In this document: piece after piece, positions 43,213 through 52,784 of the stretch
Position numbering within the stretch: position 1 is the first letter of the stretch
How the letters are laid out: every line of letters starts with the position of its first letter
From: Guptibacillus hwajinpoensis
Lineage (GTDB): Bacteria; Bacillota; Bacilli; Bacillales; Guptibacillaceae
Direction: 5' to 3'
NCBI RefSeq assembly: GCF_020171785.1
Contig: NZ_JAIVAE010000002.1
Location: 248,001 to 312,000 of the forward strand
Length of the DNA: 64,000 nt
The notes under the pieces: model-generated
Database searches by the model: none
What the model saw: only the letters and a program-made list of their open reading frames with translations
What the model was told of the DNA's origin: nothing
Program-made: the position numbers and the translations under genes

Positions 43213-43932
43213 ATGAAAATGATGGATGCAAACGAAATTATTAGCTTTATTCAAAACAGTGAGAAATCAACTCCTGTTAAAGTACATATTAAAGGAAACC
43301 TTGAAGGAATTGACTTTGGTAGTAACACGAAGTCATTCATTACAGGGAATACTGGTGTTCTTTTCGGAGAGTGGAAAGACATTAAAAAGGCGCTTGAGTC
43401 TGAAGCTTCTAATATTGAAGATTATGTTGTAGAGAATGACCGTCGTAATTCTGCAATTCCAATGCTTGATCTTAAAGGTATTCAAGCACGTATTGAGCCT
43501 GGAGCTGTTATTCGCGATCAAGTGGAAATTGGAAATAACGCTGTTATCATGATGGGCGCAATGATCAATATCGGATCTGTTGTGGGTGAAGGAACTATGA
43601 TCGACATGAACGTTGTTCTTGGTGGACGTGCAACAGTAGGTAAGAACTGTCATATCGGTGCAGGTTCTGTTCTTGCAGGTGTTATTGAGCCACCATCTGC
43701 TAGCCCTGTTGTGATCGAAGACGATGTTGTGATTGGTGCAAACGCAGTCGTTCTTGAAGGCGTAAAAGTAGGAAAAGGTTCAGTAGTCGCTGCAGGTGCG
43801 ATTGTTACAGAAGATGTTCCTGAGTATACGCTTGTTGCTGGAACGCCAGCACGTGTACTTAAGAAAATTGATGATCAAACTCGTTCAAAAACAGAAATCA
43901 AAAAAGAGCTTCGTCAGCTACAAAACGACTAA
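43213..43932 (+). CDS. dapH: Tetrahydrodipicolinate N-acetyltransferase
   Basis: Acetylates tetrahydrodipicolinate with acetyl-CoA in the acetyl branch of diaminopimelate/lysine synthesis, serving the cell wall and spore dipicolinate. 239 residues: an N-terminal helical/alpha-beta part, then a left-handed beta-helix with hexapeptide repeats ([36 protein letters not shown]), and C-terminal [24 protein letters not shown] precedes the ATG. dapL follows after 5 bases. Confidence 0.95.
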   Translation: MKMMDANEIISFIQNSEKSTPVKVHIKGNLEGIDFGSNTKSFITGNTGVLFGEWKDIKKALESEASNIEDYVVENDRRNSAIPMLDLKGIQARIEPGAVIRDQVEIGNNAVIMMGAMINIGSVVGEGTMIDMNVVLGGRATVGKNCHIGAGSVLAGVIEPPSASPVVIEDDVVIGANAVVLEGVKVGKGSVVAAGAIVTEDVPEYTLVAGTPARVLKKIDDQTRSKTEIKKELRQLQND

Positions 43933-43937
43933 TTCCG

Positions 43938-45053
43938 ATGGATATCACATCAGTCCGAAGGGATTTACATCGTATTCCTGAACTAGGTTTCAAGGAATTT
44001 AAGACGCAGCGGTATTTGCTTCATTTTATTGAAAACTTGCCACAGGACCGTCTTCAGGTGAAAACCTGGAGAACGGGTATCCTTGTGCTAGTGAAGGGTG
44101 ATAATCCTTCAAAAACAATAGGGTATCGCACGGATATAGATGGCCTTCCGATTAAGGAAGAGACAGGGTATGAGTTTAAATCGGAGCATGAAGGCTATAT
44201 GCATGCATGTGGTCATGATTTTCATATGACGATCGCTCTTTCCATTCTTGAATATTATGCGTCTCACGCTTTAAAAGATAATTTACTGTTCGTCTTTCAG
44301 CCGGCAGAAGAAGGACCCGGCGGTGCACTCCCAATGCTTGATAGTGAAGAGTTTAAAGCATGGAAGCCTGATCAAATGATTGCATTGCATATTGCACCTG
44401 AATATCCAGTTGGAACGATCGCAATAAGACCGGGTTTGCTTTTTGCGAATACATCTGAGCTGTTTATTGATTTAACTGGTAAAGGCGGGCATGCCGCATA
44501 CCCGCACCATACGCGTGATATGGTCGTTGCAGCTAGCCATCTTGTTACCCAGTTTCAATCGATTGTAGCGAGGAATGTCGATCCGCTCGATTCAGCTGTG
44601 GTCACAGTTGGGAAAATCGACGGAGGTACGAAGCAAAACATCATTGCAGAAAAAGCGCGATTAGAAGGTACCATTCGGACGCTTTCGGCTGATTCAATGT
44701 CAAAAGTAAAGACCCGTATTGAAGCGATGGTAAGAGGGATTGAGGCCTCATTTGAGTGTGAAGCTTCCATTGATTATGGTTCAAACTACTATCAAGTAAA
44801 CAATACGCCTGAGCTTGTGAAGACGTTTATGGCGAATATAGAAAACCTCTCTGAGGTAACATTAGTGGAATGTCGAGAAGCGATGACAGGAGAAGATTTT
44901 GGTTATTTCTTAAAAGAGATCCCTGGCTTTATGTTCTGGCTTGGTGTGAATTCTTCATCAGGTCTTCATACATCTACATTAAAACCAGATGAGTCGGCAA
45001 TAGAAACGGCGTACCTTGCGCTCACATCTTATTTAAATGAAATAGCAAATTGA
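43938..45053 (+). CDS. dapL: N-acetyldiaminopimelate deacetylase
   Basis: Removes the acetyl group from N-acetyl-L,L-diaminopimelate, the later step of the pathway begun by dapH. The 371 residues form an M20 metallopeptidase fold: [27 protein letters not shown] (metal Cys/His), PAEEGPGGA (catalytic/metal Glu), and a dimerisation insert around [16 protein letters not shown]. No strong ribosome site is visible before the ATG, so it is probably translated by coupling to dapH. Confidence 0.94.
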   Translation: MDITSVRRDLHRIPELGFKEFKTQRYLLHFIENLPQDRLQVKTWRTGILVLVKGDNPSKTIGYRTDIDGLPIKEETGYEFKSEHEGYMHACGHDFHMTIALSILEYYASHALKDNLLFVFQPAEEGPGGALPMLDSEEFKAWKPDQMIALHIAPEYPVGTIAIRPGLLFANTSELFIDLTGKGGHAAYPHHTRDMVVAASHLVTQFQSIVARNVDPLDSAVVTVGKIDGGTKQNIIAEKARLEGTIRTLSADSMSKVKTRIEAMVRGIEASFECEASIDYGSNYYQVNNTPELVKTFMANIENLSEVTLVECREAMTGEDFGYFLKEIPGFMFWLGVNSSSGLHTSTLKPDESAIETAYLALTSYLNEIAN

Positions 45054-45058
45054 GTTTG

Positions 45059-45092
45059 TAAGCCTTCAGGTCTTTATGCCTGAAGGCTTTTA
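45059..45092 (+). terminator. Terminator after dapL
   Basis: AAGCCTTCAGG-tctttatg-CCTGAAGGCTT followed by TTA. Confidence 0.85.
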
Positions 45093-45174
45093 TTGTTTGG
45101 CGTATAAATTAACGAACGTTGGTGAACATAGAAGGGTAGCAGTTACATACTAAAAGAGGGAAGGATTGATTAGG

Positions 45175-45417
45175 ATGAAACGAATCGCAGTAGAAGATAC
45201 GCTTTCTGATGTGGCGCAAGCTTTACAAGCAAAGGGATATGAGGTTGTACCTTTAAAACAAGAAAGTGATGCAAATGGCTGTGATTGTTGTGTTGTCTCC
45301 GGTCAGGATCAAAATGTGATGGGGATGCAGTCGGTTAGTACGCAAGGATCAGTAATTAATGCGGATGGCATGACAGCTGATCAAGTATGTCAGCAAGTGG
45401 ACAGTCGCTACCAATAG
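45175..45417 (+). CDS. ykuS: UPF0180 protein YkuS
   Basis: 80 residues: [24 protein letters not shown] at the start, [19 protein letters not shown] in the middle and [10 protein letters not shown] at the end, as in the UPF0180/YkuS family of unknown function. ATG 45175 is used; an earlier TTG in frame is possible. Its place after dapL matches B. subtilis. Confidence 0.88.
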   Translation: MKRIAVEDTLSDVAQALQAKGYEVVPLKQESDANGCDCCVVSGQDQNVMGMQSVSTQGSVINADGMTADQVCQQVDSRYQ

Positions 45418-45425
45418 AAATACAC

Positions 45426-45457
45426 AAAAAACCCCTAAAGTAAATTAGGGGTTTTTG
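45426..45457. terminator. Bidirectional terminator between ykuS and the ChaB-like gene
   Basis: AAAAAACCCCTAA-loop-TTAGGGGTTTTT, with T tracts on both strands. Confidence 0.85.
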
Positions 45458-45458
45458 C

Positions 45459-45668
45459 TTAGTTGTTTTTTTCTTTTTGTACCCAGTTCCCATTGTCGTT
45501 CTTTTCATATTTCTCTTCCACAGCACTCCAAGCGACTTTAAAGGCCGTTTTCTCAGAATCATATTGCTCAGAAGCTGAGTTGAAAGCTTCTTTGAAAATA
45601 TCCTGTGCGTGGCTTGGTAAGTTGTCTTTCACTTGATCTGGCAATTCACTTTTAGAATTGTAAGGCAA
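45459..45668 (-). CDS. ChaB-family protein
   Basis: 69 residues. Members of the family start MPYNS, which here corresponds to a TTG at 45668 with AGGAG 10 bases upstream, rather than the earlier GTG. PYNSKSELPDQVKDNLPSHAQDIFKEAFNSA and AFKVAWSAVEEKY match the family. ChaB is called a cation-transport regulator in E. coli, but the biochemical role is uncertain. Confidence 0.82.
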   Translation of the reverse strand: MPYNSKSELPDQVKDNLPSHAQDIFKEAFNSASEQYDSEKTAFKVAWSAVEEKYEKNDNGNWVQKEKNN

Positions 45669-45728
45669 CTGAATCACACTCCTGATTTGTATGTGTGATT
45701 ACATTACCCATGAAAAATAGTTGATAAA

Positions 45729-46565
45729 CTACTGTTCTTTCTTTTCAATAAATACTTGATGAGGAAATGGAATTTCAATTCCGTTGGCATCAAGCGCTTC
45801 TTTAATTTCTTTGCGAAGCTGTCGTTCCACACCCCATTGCTCCATGTTTTGCGTGCGGCACAGTATGCGGAGGACAACATCGGATGAACCAAGACTTTGA
45901 ACACCAAGGACATCAGGCCCTTCTACAACAGCCTCATTGGTCGCAGCAACATTGTCACACACTTTCTGAATTACGCGAATGGCTTCGTCGATGTTATCAT
46001 CGTAGGAGATCCCAATATCGACAAGAGCACGCATGTTACCACGTGAATGGTTACTTAGTGAGCTAATCTCACGGTTCGGTACGTAGTTCAATGTTCCATC
46101 AAAAGAACGGATGTGTGTGGTGCGAAGACCGACTTCCTCTACGATTCCACCAAAGCCTCCCGCAGTGACATAATCCCCAACATCCATTTGCTTCTCAAGA
46201 AGAATGAAGAACCCTGTTACAACGTCACTTACAAGACCTTGAGCACCAAATCCGACGGCAAGGCCGATAATACCGGCACCAGCGATTAATGCTTTAATAT
46301 CAAAACCAAATGTTTCGAAAATAATCGCAACAGCCATAAAGAGTAGAACGTACGTAAATATGCTTTTTGATAAGTTTTTCAGCGTATTCGCTCTTCCAGG
46401 ACTCATGTTTTGTTTTTCAGATACTTGCGTAAACGTTCTTTCAATAAATCGGTTTCCAATTGCTTTAACGATGGCGTAAATGATTAAAATCGCAATAAGC
46501 TTAAGAACAATTATGCCCGTATCCACTAAAAAACCTTCCCAGTTAATGTTGTCAAATAAATTCAA
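45729..46565 (-). CDS. ykuT: Small-conductance mechanosensitive channel (MscS family, YkuT)
   Basis: 278 residues. Three membrane helices end with the pore helix ALIAGAGIIGLAVGFGAQGLVSD (about 93-115), followed by the cytoplasmic MscS_2 beta domain (KQMDVGDYVTAGGFGGIVEEVGLR, VPNREISSLSNHSRG) and a C-terminal alpha/beta domain. It releases solutes on osmotic downshock. The TTG at 46565 is chosen because AAGGAGG lies 7 bases before it; a longer GTG-started reading contains that site. Confidence 0.9.
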   Translation of the reverse strand: MNLFDNINWEGFLVDTGIIVLKLIAILIIYAIVKAIGNRFIERTFTQVSEKQNMSPGRANTLKNLSKSIFTYVLLFMAVAIIFETFGFDIKALIAGAGIIGLAVGFGAQGLVSDVVTGFFILLEKQMDVGDYVTAGGFGGIVEEVGLRTTHIRSFDGTLNYVPNREISSLSNHSRGNMRALVDIGISYDDNIDEAIRVIQKVCDNVAATNEAVVEGPDVLGVQSLGSSDVVLRILCRTQNMEQWGVERQLRKEIKEALDANGIEIPFPHQVFIEKKEQ

Positions 46566-46778
46566 TCGACTTCCTCCTTTTGTTCCCACTACATAAATAG
46601 GATAAGCACTCGGTCAAATTATAGCGAAAATTGTTATGATAATTCAAGTAAAGCGTTAATACGCGACGAATGAAATGATTTTCGATATACTAAAACTACC
46701 CTGTTTAGTACGCGGTAAACGTGGGTACGATAGTGGGGGAAGGTAATTAACCCACATTAAATTAATTATCATTTAATA

Positions 46779-46807
46779 TTGACTAAAAATAAATCGTGTA
46801 CTATAAT
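46779..46807 (+). promoter_or_regulatory. Promoter of the peroxiredoxin gene ykuU
   Basis: TTGACT at 46779-46784, a 17-base spacer, TATAAT at 46802-46807. An AT-rich near-palindrome (TTAATTATCATTTAA, about 46761-46775) lies just upstream and could be a PerR- or Fur-type box, but the match is weak. Confidence 0.7.
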
Positions 46808-46856
46808 GTCATTTGTGGGCGAAAGCCGCAGGATATTTTCTAGGAGGGATTTACAC

Positions 46857-47402
46857 ATGGTAGAACGCATGGTAGGTAAACAAGCACCTCGCTTCGAAAT
46901 GGAAGCAGTGATGACAAACAAAGAATTTGGCAAAGTAAGCCTTGAAGAAAATATGAAGAACGATAAATGGACAGTCCTTTTCTTCTATCCAATGGACTTT
47001 ACATTCGTGTGCCCAACTGAAATTACAGCACTAAGCGATCGTTTCGAAGAATTCGACGATCTTGATGCAGAAGTAATCGGTGTTTCAACTGATACAATCC
47101 ATACACACCTTGCATGGATCAACACAGACCGTAACGATAATGGTCTTGGTGATCTTAACTATCCACTAGCTGCAGATACAAACCACAAAGTATCAAAAGA
47201 ATACGGCGTATTCATTGAAGATGAAGGTGTTGCACTTCGCGGACTATTCATCATTAACCCTGAAGGGGAGCTTCAGTACTCTGTTGTGAACCATAACAAT
47301 ATTGGTCGTGACGTAGACGAAACACTTCGCGTCCTTCAAGCACTACAAACTGGTGGCCTTTGCCCGGCTAACTGGAAGCCAGGCCAAGAAACACTTAAAT
47401 AA
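46857..47402 (+). CDS. ykuU: 2-Cys peroxiredoxin (YkuU-like)
   Basis: Reduces peroxides. 181 residues: the peroxidatic Cys lies in FFYPMDFTFVCPTEI (about 50), and the resolving Cys in TGGLCPANWKPG (about 169). The AhpC/TSA fold is complete. The ATG at 46857 follows AGGAGGGA. It sits after ykuS/ykuT as in B. subtilis, where ykuU is followed by the thioredoxin-like ykuV, which is absent here. Confidence 0.92.
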   Translation: MVERMVGKQAPRFEMEAVMTNKEFGKVSLEENMKNDKWTVLFFYPMDFTFVCPTEITALSDRFEEFDDLDAEVIGVSTDTIHTHLAWINTDRNDNGLGDLNYPLAADTNHKVSKEYGVFIEDEGVALRGLFIINPEGELQYSVVNHNNIGRDVDETLRVLQALQTGGLCPANWKPGQETLK

Positions 47403-47409
47403 AGTCAAC

Positions 47410-47446
47410 TAACCCCAGAGAGCGGAGCTCTCTGGGGTTTATTTTT
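47410..47446 (+). terminator. Terminator after ykuU
   Basis: AACCCCAGAGAG-cgga-GCTCTCTGGGGTT followed by TATTTTT. Confidence 0.9.
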
Positions 47447-47609
47447 GTTTAAACAATCTCTTCTTCTTGGAAAAACTCCACAAAGTTATCACTCATTTAA
47501 AAAATTCCGAATTTTAGGCCGAATAGGTGGTTATTTATTTCGAATTCCGATATATTATGTATATTGTCACTCTATTTATCATTACATACTGTCAAAAGGT
47601 GGTGTTGGA

Positions 47610-49364
47610 ATGGAAACGTTTAAAAGATTGAAAGACTTTTATTGGCCATATAAGAACCTTTTTCTATGGTCTGTGTTTTCCCTTCTATTTGTAACAGGTA
47701 TTACCGTCTTATATCCTATGCTTCTTCAATTCACAATTGATGACGTCATCCTTAAGCAAGAATACAAATGGGTTCCGTATCTTGCATTTGGTTTTATAGG
47801 AATTATGATCGTGAAAGGGACCGCTACATTTTTTCAACAATACTTAGGAGATTTGTTTGGCGTTACCGCTGTTTACAGACTTAGAGAGGAGCTTTATAAA
47901 AAACTACAGTACTTGCCTTTTCGTTATTATGATAACGCAAAAACGGGAGACTTAATGTCGCGTTTAACTGCTGACGTAGAAGGGTTTCGCTTTTTCTTAT
48001 CGTTTGGATTTGCTCAGGTGATCAATTTTGTTCTTATCATAAGCTTTAGTTTAATCGTCATGTTTAGCTATTCAGTTCCGCTAGCTTTCGTTACATTAGG
48101 GATGCTGCCATTTCTTGCGATTGTCGTTTACCAATTTGATAAGCGCGTCCATCCTGCATTCCGTGGGATTCGAAAGTCGATGGCACGCTTGAATACAAAA
48201 GTACAAGAAAATATTAGCGGTATTAATACCGTGAAATCACTCTCGAGAGAAGATTTTGAAATTGATAAATTTGTAAATAGTAATACGGATTATCGTGATA
48301 ACTACTTAACAACGTCTTATATTTGGGCTAAATTCTTTCCGTTAATGGAGTTTATCGGAAATTTATGCGTTGTTTTTCTTCTATCTTATGGAGGTTATCT
48401 GGTCTTTCAAAACCAGCTACAGCCTGGTGAACTCGTCGCTTTCTTTAGTTTAGTCTGGTATATCATCTGGCCTATAATGAACCTTGGCTTCGTTATTAAT
48501 ACTTTTTCTCAGTCAAAAGCCTCGGGTGAAAGATTGCTAGAGATTCTTGATGAGCCTGAAGATATTTATGATCTTGAAGGCGCTGTTAACGTTGAACGTC
48601 TTGAAGGAAATGTGGCCTTTAACAATGTAACCCACCAGTATGCTGTTGATGACGATGAAGCGTTAAAAAACATTTCATTTCATGCTCCGAAAGGGACGAC
48701 AATTGGTTTATTAGGAGCAACAGGAGCTGGTAAAACGACGCTCACTCAGCTCATTGCACGTTTTTATGAACCGAATAGTGGTGAGATTATGATTGATGGG
48801 CGAAATATTAATGAGTATAGCTTGAAATCGCTCCGAAAAAATATCGGCGTAGTTCTTCAAGAGACATTTCTTTTTTCGTCAACGATCAGAGACAATATTG
48901 CTTACGGTGATCCTGACATCTCGTTTGATGCGATTCAGGATGCTGCCAAAAGAGCCCAGGCCCATGACTTTATCATGGAAATGCCAAATGGATACGATAC
49001 CGTTTTAGGAGAGCGTGGTATGGGACTCTCTGGTGGCCAAAAGCAGCGGATCGCGATTGCCCGTGCCATTTTAACTGATCCAAGTATTTTAATTCTTGAT
49101 GATGCCACTAGCGCAGTTGATATGCAAACGGAAGTAAAGATTCAGAAGGCATTTGAAGAAGTGATGAAAGGGAGAACAACCTTTATCATCGCGCACAGAA
49201 TTTCTTCACTTAAACACGCAAATGAAATCCTTGTATTAAAAGAAGGAGAAATTGTTGAACGTGGGAATCACCAAGAATTAATTGAACAGAATGGATATTA
49301 CCGGAGTATTTACGATATTCAATACCAAGATCGTAAGGAGATAATGGCCAAACAGACTGGATGA
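47610..49364 (+). CDS. ABC exporter half-transporter, degenerate-Walker-B subunit (YknU-like)
   Basis: 584 residues from the ATG at 47610 (AAAGGTGG upstream). Six membrane helices (about 1-320) are followed by the nucleotide-binding domain: Walker A GATGAGKTT (about 368), canonical signature LSGGQKQR (about 472), Walker B LILDDATS, in which the catalytic Glu is Asp, and H-loop IIAHR. With the next gene it forms a heterodimer that has one weak ATP site. Length and pairing recall YknU/YknV of B. subtilis; YfiB/YfiC is the other possibility. Stop and start of the two genes overlap (ATGA). Confidence 0.85.
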   Translation: METFKRLKDFYWPYKNLFLWSVFSLLFVTGITVLYPMLLQFTIDDVILKQEYKWVPYLAFGFIGIMIVKGTATFFQQYLGDLFGVTAVYRLREELYKKLQYLPFRYYDNAKTGDLMSRLTADVEGFRFFLSFGFAQVINFVLIISFSLIVMFSYSVPLAFVTLGMLPFLAIVVYQFDKRVHPAFRGIRKSMARLNTKVQENISGINTVKSLSREDFEIDKFVNSNTDYRDNYLTTSYIWAKFFPLMEFIGNLCVVFLLSYGGYLVFQNQLQPGELVAFFSLVWYIIWPIMNLGFVINTFSQSKASGERLLEILDEPEDIYDLEGAVNVERLEGNVAFNNVTHQYAVDDDEALKNISFHAPKGTTIGLLGATGAGKTTLTQLIARFYEPNSGEIMIDGRNINEYSLKSLRKNIGVVLQETFLFSSTIRDNIAYGDPDISFDAIQDAAKRAQAHDFIMEMPNGYDTVLGERGMGLSGGQKQRIAIARAILTDPSILILDDATSAVDMQTEVKIQKAFEEVMKGRTTFIIAHRISSLKHANEILVLKEGEIVERGNHQELIEQNGYYRSIYDIQYQDRKEIMAKQTG

Positions 49365-51181
49365 AATGGGGTGAAGACTTGAAGCAAAATCGAAGAGAGC
49401 GGTTCCATTATTCACAGGATACAGCAATTGAAAAACAGTTTAACTGGAAACAGATGTCACGACTGCTTGGGTATATGGATCCTTACAAGAAAAATTTGTT
49501 GCCAAAAGCGATTATTTCAATGCTGCTGTCAACAGCAGTTCGGCTAATTGTCCCGATCTTCATCGGGGTCTTGTTGTTTGATCACGCGATAAAGAATCAA
49601 AACCAAACGTTACTTATCCAATTGATCATTGGTATAGCTGGGTTGTATTTGCTATCATGGATTGCCAATACGTACCGAATTAAATGGACCAATCAACTTG
49701 GTCAATATATTATTTATGACATTAGACAAGGATTGTTCAAGCATATTCAGCGACTTTCCCATGGCTTTTTCGATAAACGATCAGCAGGTTCAATCCTCGT
49801 TCGAATTATCAATGACGTGAACTCCATGCAGGAACTTTTCACAAGTGGTGTTATTAACCTACTAATGGATATTGTTTTATTACTAGGAATCATTGTGATT
49901 ATGTTTGTATTAAGTCCTCAATTAACGCTCGCAATTATGATCATTTTGCCGCTTATGTTCTTAATCTCAACGAGCTTAAGAAAAAGAATCCGTCGATCCT
50001 GGCAGGATGTTCGAATCAAGCAGGCAAAAATAAATTCACACTTAAATGAAAGTATCCAGGGAATTCGCGTTACTCAATCCTATACCCAGGAAAAAGGAAA
50101 CATGGAATTTTTCCAGGGCGTAAATCAAGAGAATTACGCAAGTTGGAAAGATGCAACGCAAAAGAGTGCTATTTTTAGACCGTTTGTTGAAATGTCAAAT
50201 GCAATTGGAACGGCCATTTTAATTTGGTTTGGCGTTTATCTTATTCAAAATGGAATGGATTACGGTGTTTTCGTAACGTTTGCTTTCTATCTAGGGATGT
50301 TCTGGGAACCAATTTCTCGTTTAGGGCAAGTTTACAATCAACTTCTTGTAGCCATGGCTTCTTCAGAAAGAATTTTTGAGTTTCTAGATGAACAACCAAA
50401 TGTCCCTGAAAAGAAAAACGCAATTGAGCTCGACGATATTAAAGGAGAAATCACGTTTGAAAATGTTGAATTTTCCTATGATGAAAGTCGTAAAGCGCTC
50501 CATGAGTTAAGTTTGAAAATGCAAGCGGGTGATACGGTTGCGCTTGTTGGTCATACCGGTTCAGGAAAATCAACCATTGCAAACTTAATTAGTCGCTTCT
50601 ATGATCCGACCAGTGGAACAGTTCGAATTGATGGAATGGATTTAAAAGATGTGAAACTCGATAGTTTGCGAGAAAAGGTGAGCGTCGTTCTTCAAGATAC
50701 GTTCATTTTTTCCGGAACCATTATGGAAAACATCCGTTTTGGACGTCCAGGTGCAAGTGATGAAGAGGTGATTGAAGCAGCTAAAGCGGTAGGGGCTGAT
50801 CACTTTATTCAGCGCTTAAGCAATGGTTATGAAACAGAAGTAGAGGAGAGAGGGAACGTTCTCTCGGTTGGTGAGAGGCAGCTATTGTCCTTTGCGAGAG
50901 CACTGCTCGCTGATCCCCGTATTCTTATCTTAGATGAAGCTACTGCAAGCATTGATACAGAAACCGAGCTTAAAATTCAACAAGCCTTGAATGTGGTTCT
51001 AGAAGGTCGAACGGCCATTATGATTGCGCATCGACTTTCTACCATTCGTGAAGCGGATAATATCATCGTTCTTGACCACGGTCGAATCCTAGAACAAGGA
51101 AATCATAATGAGTTGATGCGTAAAGGCGGAACTTACTATGAGCTTGTAAAATCACAATTTAATATGATGGATGCTGTTTAA
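49361..51181 (+). CDS. ABC exporter half-transporter, degenerate-signature subunit (YknV-like)
   Basis: 606 residues: an N-terminal extension, six membrane helices (about 50-340), and a nucleotide-binding domain with Walker A GHTGSGKST (about 395), altered signature LSVGERQ (about 500, normally LSGGQ), Walker B LILDEATA with intact Glu, and H-loop IAHR. The weak signature faces the weak Walker B of the partner, while the good Glu faces the partner's good LSGGQ. This is the pattern of asymmetric multidrug exporters (BmrC/D, TM287/288). The substrate is unknown. Confidence 0.85.
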   Translation: MKWGEDLKQNRRERFHYSQDTAIEKQFNWKQMSRLLGYMDPYKKNLLPKAIISMLLSTAVRLIVPIFIGVLLFDHAIKNQNQTLLIQLIIGIAGLYLLSWIANTYRIKWTNQLGQYIIYDIRQGLFKHIQRLSHGFFDKRSAGSILVRIINDVNSMQELFTSGVINLLMDIVLLLGIIVIMFVLSPQLTLAIMIILPLMFLISTSLRKRIRRSWQDVRIKQAKINSHLNESIQGIRVTQSYTQEKGNMEFFQGVNQENYASWKDATQKSAIFRPFVEMSNAIGTAILIWFGVYLIQNGMDYGVFVTFAFYLGMFWEPISRLGQVYNQLLVAMASSERIFEFLDEQPNVPEKKNAIELDDIKGEITFENVEFSYDESRKALHELSLKMQAGDTVALVGHTGSGKSTIANLISRFYDPTSGTVRIDGMDLKDVKLDSLREKVSVVLQDTFIFSGTIMENIRFGRPGASDEEVIEAAKAVGADHFIQRLSNGYETEVEERGNVLSVGERQLLSFARALLADPRILILDEATASIDTETELKIQQALNVVLEGRTAIMIAHRLSTIREADNIIVLDHGRILEQGNHNELMRKGGTYYELVKSQFNMMDAV

Positions 51182-51209
51182 AAAAGAAGCCTGCTTGGCT
51201 TCTTTTTTT
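51181..51209 (+). terminator. Terminator after the ABC pair
   Basis: AAAAGAAGCC-tgctt-GGCTTCTTTT with more T residues. Confidence 0.88.
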
Positions 51210-51290
51210 TGAATAGAACTTAACGAAAGGAAATTTTAATAAATGTGAACAGATTATTAACGGACAGAACATTATTCTTAAGAAAAAAGA

Positions 51291-51328
51291 TTGTGATACT
51301 TGTCACAATCTCAACGATGATTCATAAT
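51291..51328 (+). promoter_or_regulatory. cydA promoter overlapped by a Rex operator
   Basis: TTGTGATACTTGTCACAA (51291-51308) is a perfect inverted repeat of the Rex pattern TTGTGA-N6-TCACAA. Its right half forms the -35 TTGTCA (51300-51305), and CATAAT follows at 51323-51328 after 17 bases. Rex blocks such promoters when NADH is low relative to NAD+ and leaves when NADH rises. In B. subtilis it represses cyd. Confidence 0.85.
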
Positions 51329-51423
51329 AAAGGTGTAAACAAGAGGTTCACTGTTTCTATGTGCATTGATAAGGGAAGATGAGTAACAGATGATGAGAAA
51401 TTGGTACAAGGGGGATGAACAAT

Positions 51424-52758
51424 TTGGAACTAGATTCAGCGATGCTAAGTCGTCTTTTAACAAGTCTAACACTAGGCTTTCACATTATTTTTGCGACGTT
51501 AGGTGTCGGTGTCCCGTTATTAATTAGTCTAGCTGAATGGATCGGGATTAAACGAAACGATCCCTATTATACGTTACTTGCTCGGAGGTGGGCGAGAGGT
51601 TTCGTCGTTACCGTAGCGGTAGGTGTTGTGACTGGTACTGCTATTGGGTTACAATTATCACTTTTATGGCCTAACTTTATGCAGCTGGCGGGTCAAGTCA
51701 TTAGTTTACCGCTATTCCTTGAAACATTTGCTTTCTTTTTTGAAGCGATTTTTCTAGGAATCTATCTTTATACTTGGGACAGGTTTAAAAAGCCGATCTA
51801 CCACTGGTTAATTTCAATCCCAGTTGTCATTGGCTCAACGTTATCCGCTGTCTTTATTTCAACAGTTAATGCTTTTATGAACTCCCCGCAGGGTTTTGAT
51901 ATGGTAGATGGTGTGCTTACCAATATCCAACCGCTTGCAGCAATGTTTAACCCTGCAACGCCAACAAAGGTTGGGCACGTTGTGATGTCAGCCTATTTAA
52001 CTTCTGCGATCGTACTAGCTGCTATTACAGCGTTCCATATGTTAAAGGGAAAGCGAAGTACGTATTATCGAAAAGCGCTTAAATTGACGATGACGGCCGG
52101 TTTTATCTTTGCGATCGGAACAGCTGTCATTGGAGATTTTTCAGGAAAGTATTTAGCTGAGTACCAGCCGAGTAAGCTAGCTGCTGCAGAGTGGCATTTT
52201 GAGACGTCTGAAAATGCTGATCTCGTTGTTGGTGGTTTTCTAAATGACGAAACGAACGAAGTGAAATATGGTCTTGTTTTACCTAATTTCTTAAGTATTC
52301 TTGCCCATGGTGATCCTAATGCTGAAGTAATGGGACTTGATCAAGTTCCGGAAGATGAAGTGCCGCCGCTTTACATCCACTATTTATTTGATGGGATGGT
52401 CGGCATCGGGATGTTTTTGGCCGCTTTAACGTTCTTTTTTGTGATCGCTCTTCGATTGAAACGGTTTAATACCGAAAATAAATGGTTCTTGCGCCTCATC
52501 GTCCTTGCTGGACCGCTCTCAGTTCTTGCAATTGAATTTGGATGGATTTTCTCGGAAGTGGGCCGTCAACCGTGGATTCTATGGGACATAATGAGGACGG
52601 GTCATGCTGCTACATCTGCAAATGGTGTTGGATGGATGTTTGTTCTTTTCCTTCTCCTCTATATTGTACTTGGCACGCTTTGTGTGACTGTGCTTAGAAA
52701 AATGTTCAAAACGAATCCAGCTGAAAATGAGCTAGAGGAGATTGCTAGAAAGAAATAA
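51424..52758 (+). CDS. cydA: Cytochrome bd-type quinol oxidase subunit I (YthA-like)
   Basis: 444 residues, about 9 membrane helices. It binds the hemes and, with CydB, oxidises menaquinol and reduces O2. Heme ligands are plausible at the early His of LTLGFHIIFATLGVG and at later His/Met positions; the C-terminus is like the short 'cyanide-insensitive' CydA (YthA, CioA) forms. TTG 51424 is chosen: AAGGGGG ends 9 bases before it and touches the alternative ATG at 51415. Operon with cydB. Confidence 0.92.
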   Translation: MELDSAMLSRLLTSLTLGFHIIFATLGVGVPLLISLAEWIGIKRNDPYYTLLARRWARGFVVTVAVGVVTGTAIGLQLSLLWPNFMQLAGQVISLPLFLETFAFFFEAIFLGIYLYTWDRFKKPIYHWLISIPVVIGSTLSAVFISTVNAFMNSPQGFDMVDGVLTNIQPLAAMFNPATPTKVGHVVMSAYLTSAIVLAAITAFHMLKGKRSTYYRKALKLTMTAGFIFAIGTAVIGDFSGKYLAEYQPSKLAAAEWHFETSENADLVVGGFLNDETNEVKYGLVLPNFLSILAHGDPNAEVMGLDQVPEDEVPPLYIHYLFDGMVGIGMFLAALTFFFVIALRLKRFNTENKWFLRLIVLAGPLSVLAIEFGWIFSEVGRQPWILWDIMRTGHAATSANGVGWMFVLFLLLYIVLGTLCVTVLRKMFKTNPAENELEEIARKK

Positions 52759-52784
52759 GAGCTTTCAATAGAAGGGGTGAAAAA

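Noticed and set aside
43333-43653. 106-codon minus-strand ORF within dapH
   Set aside because: It is a His/Asn-rich shadow of the hexapeptide-repeat coding region.
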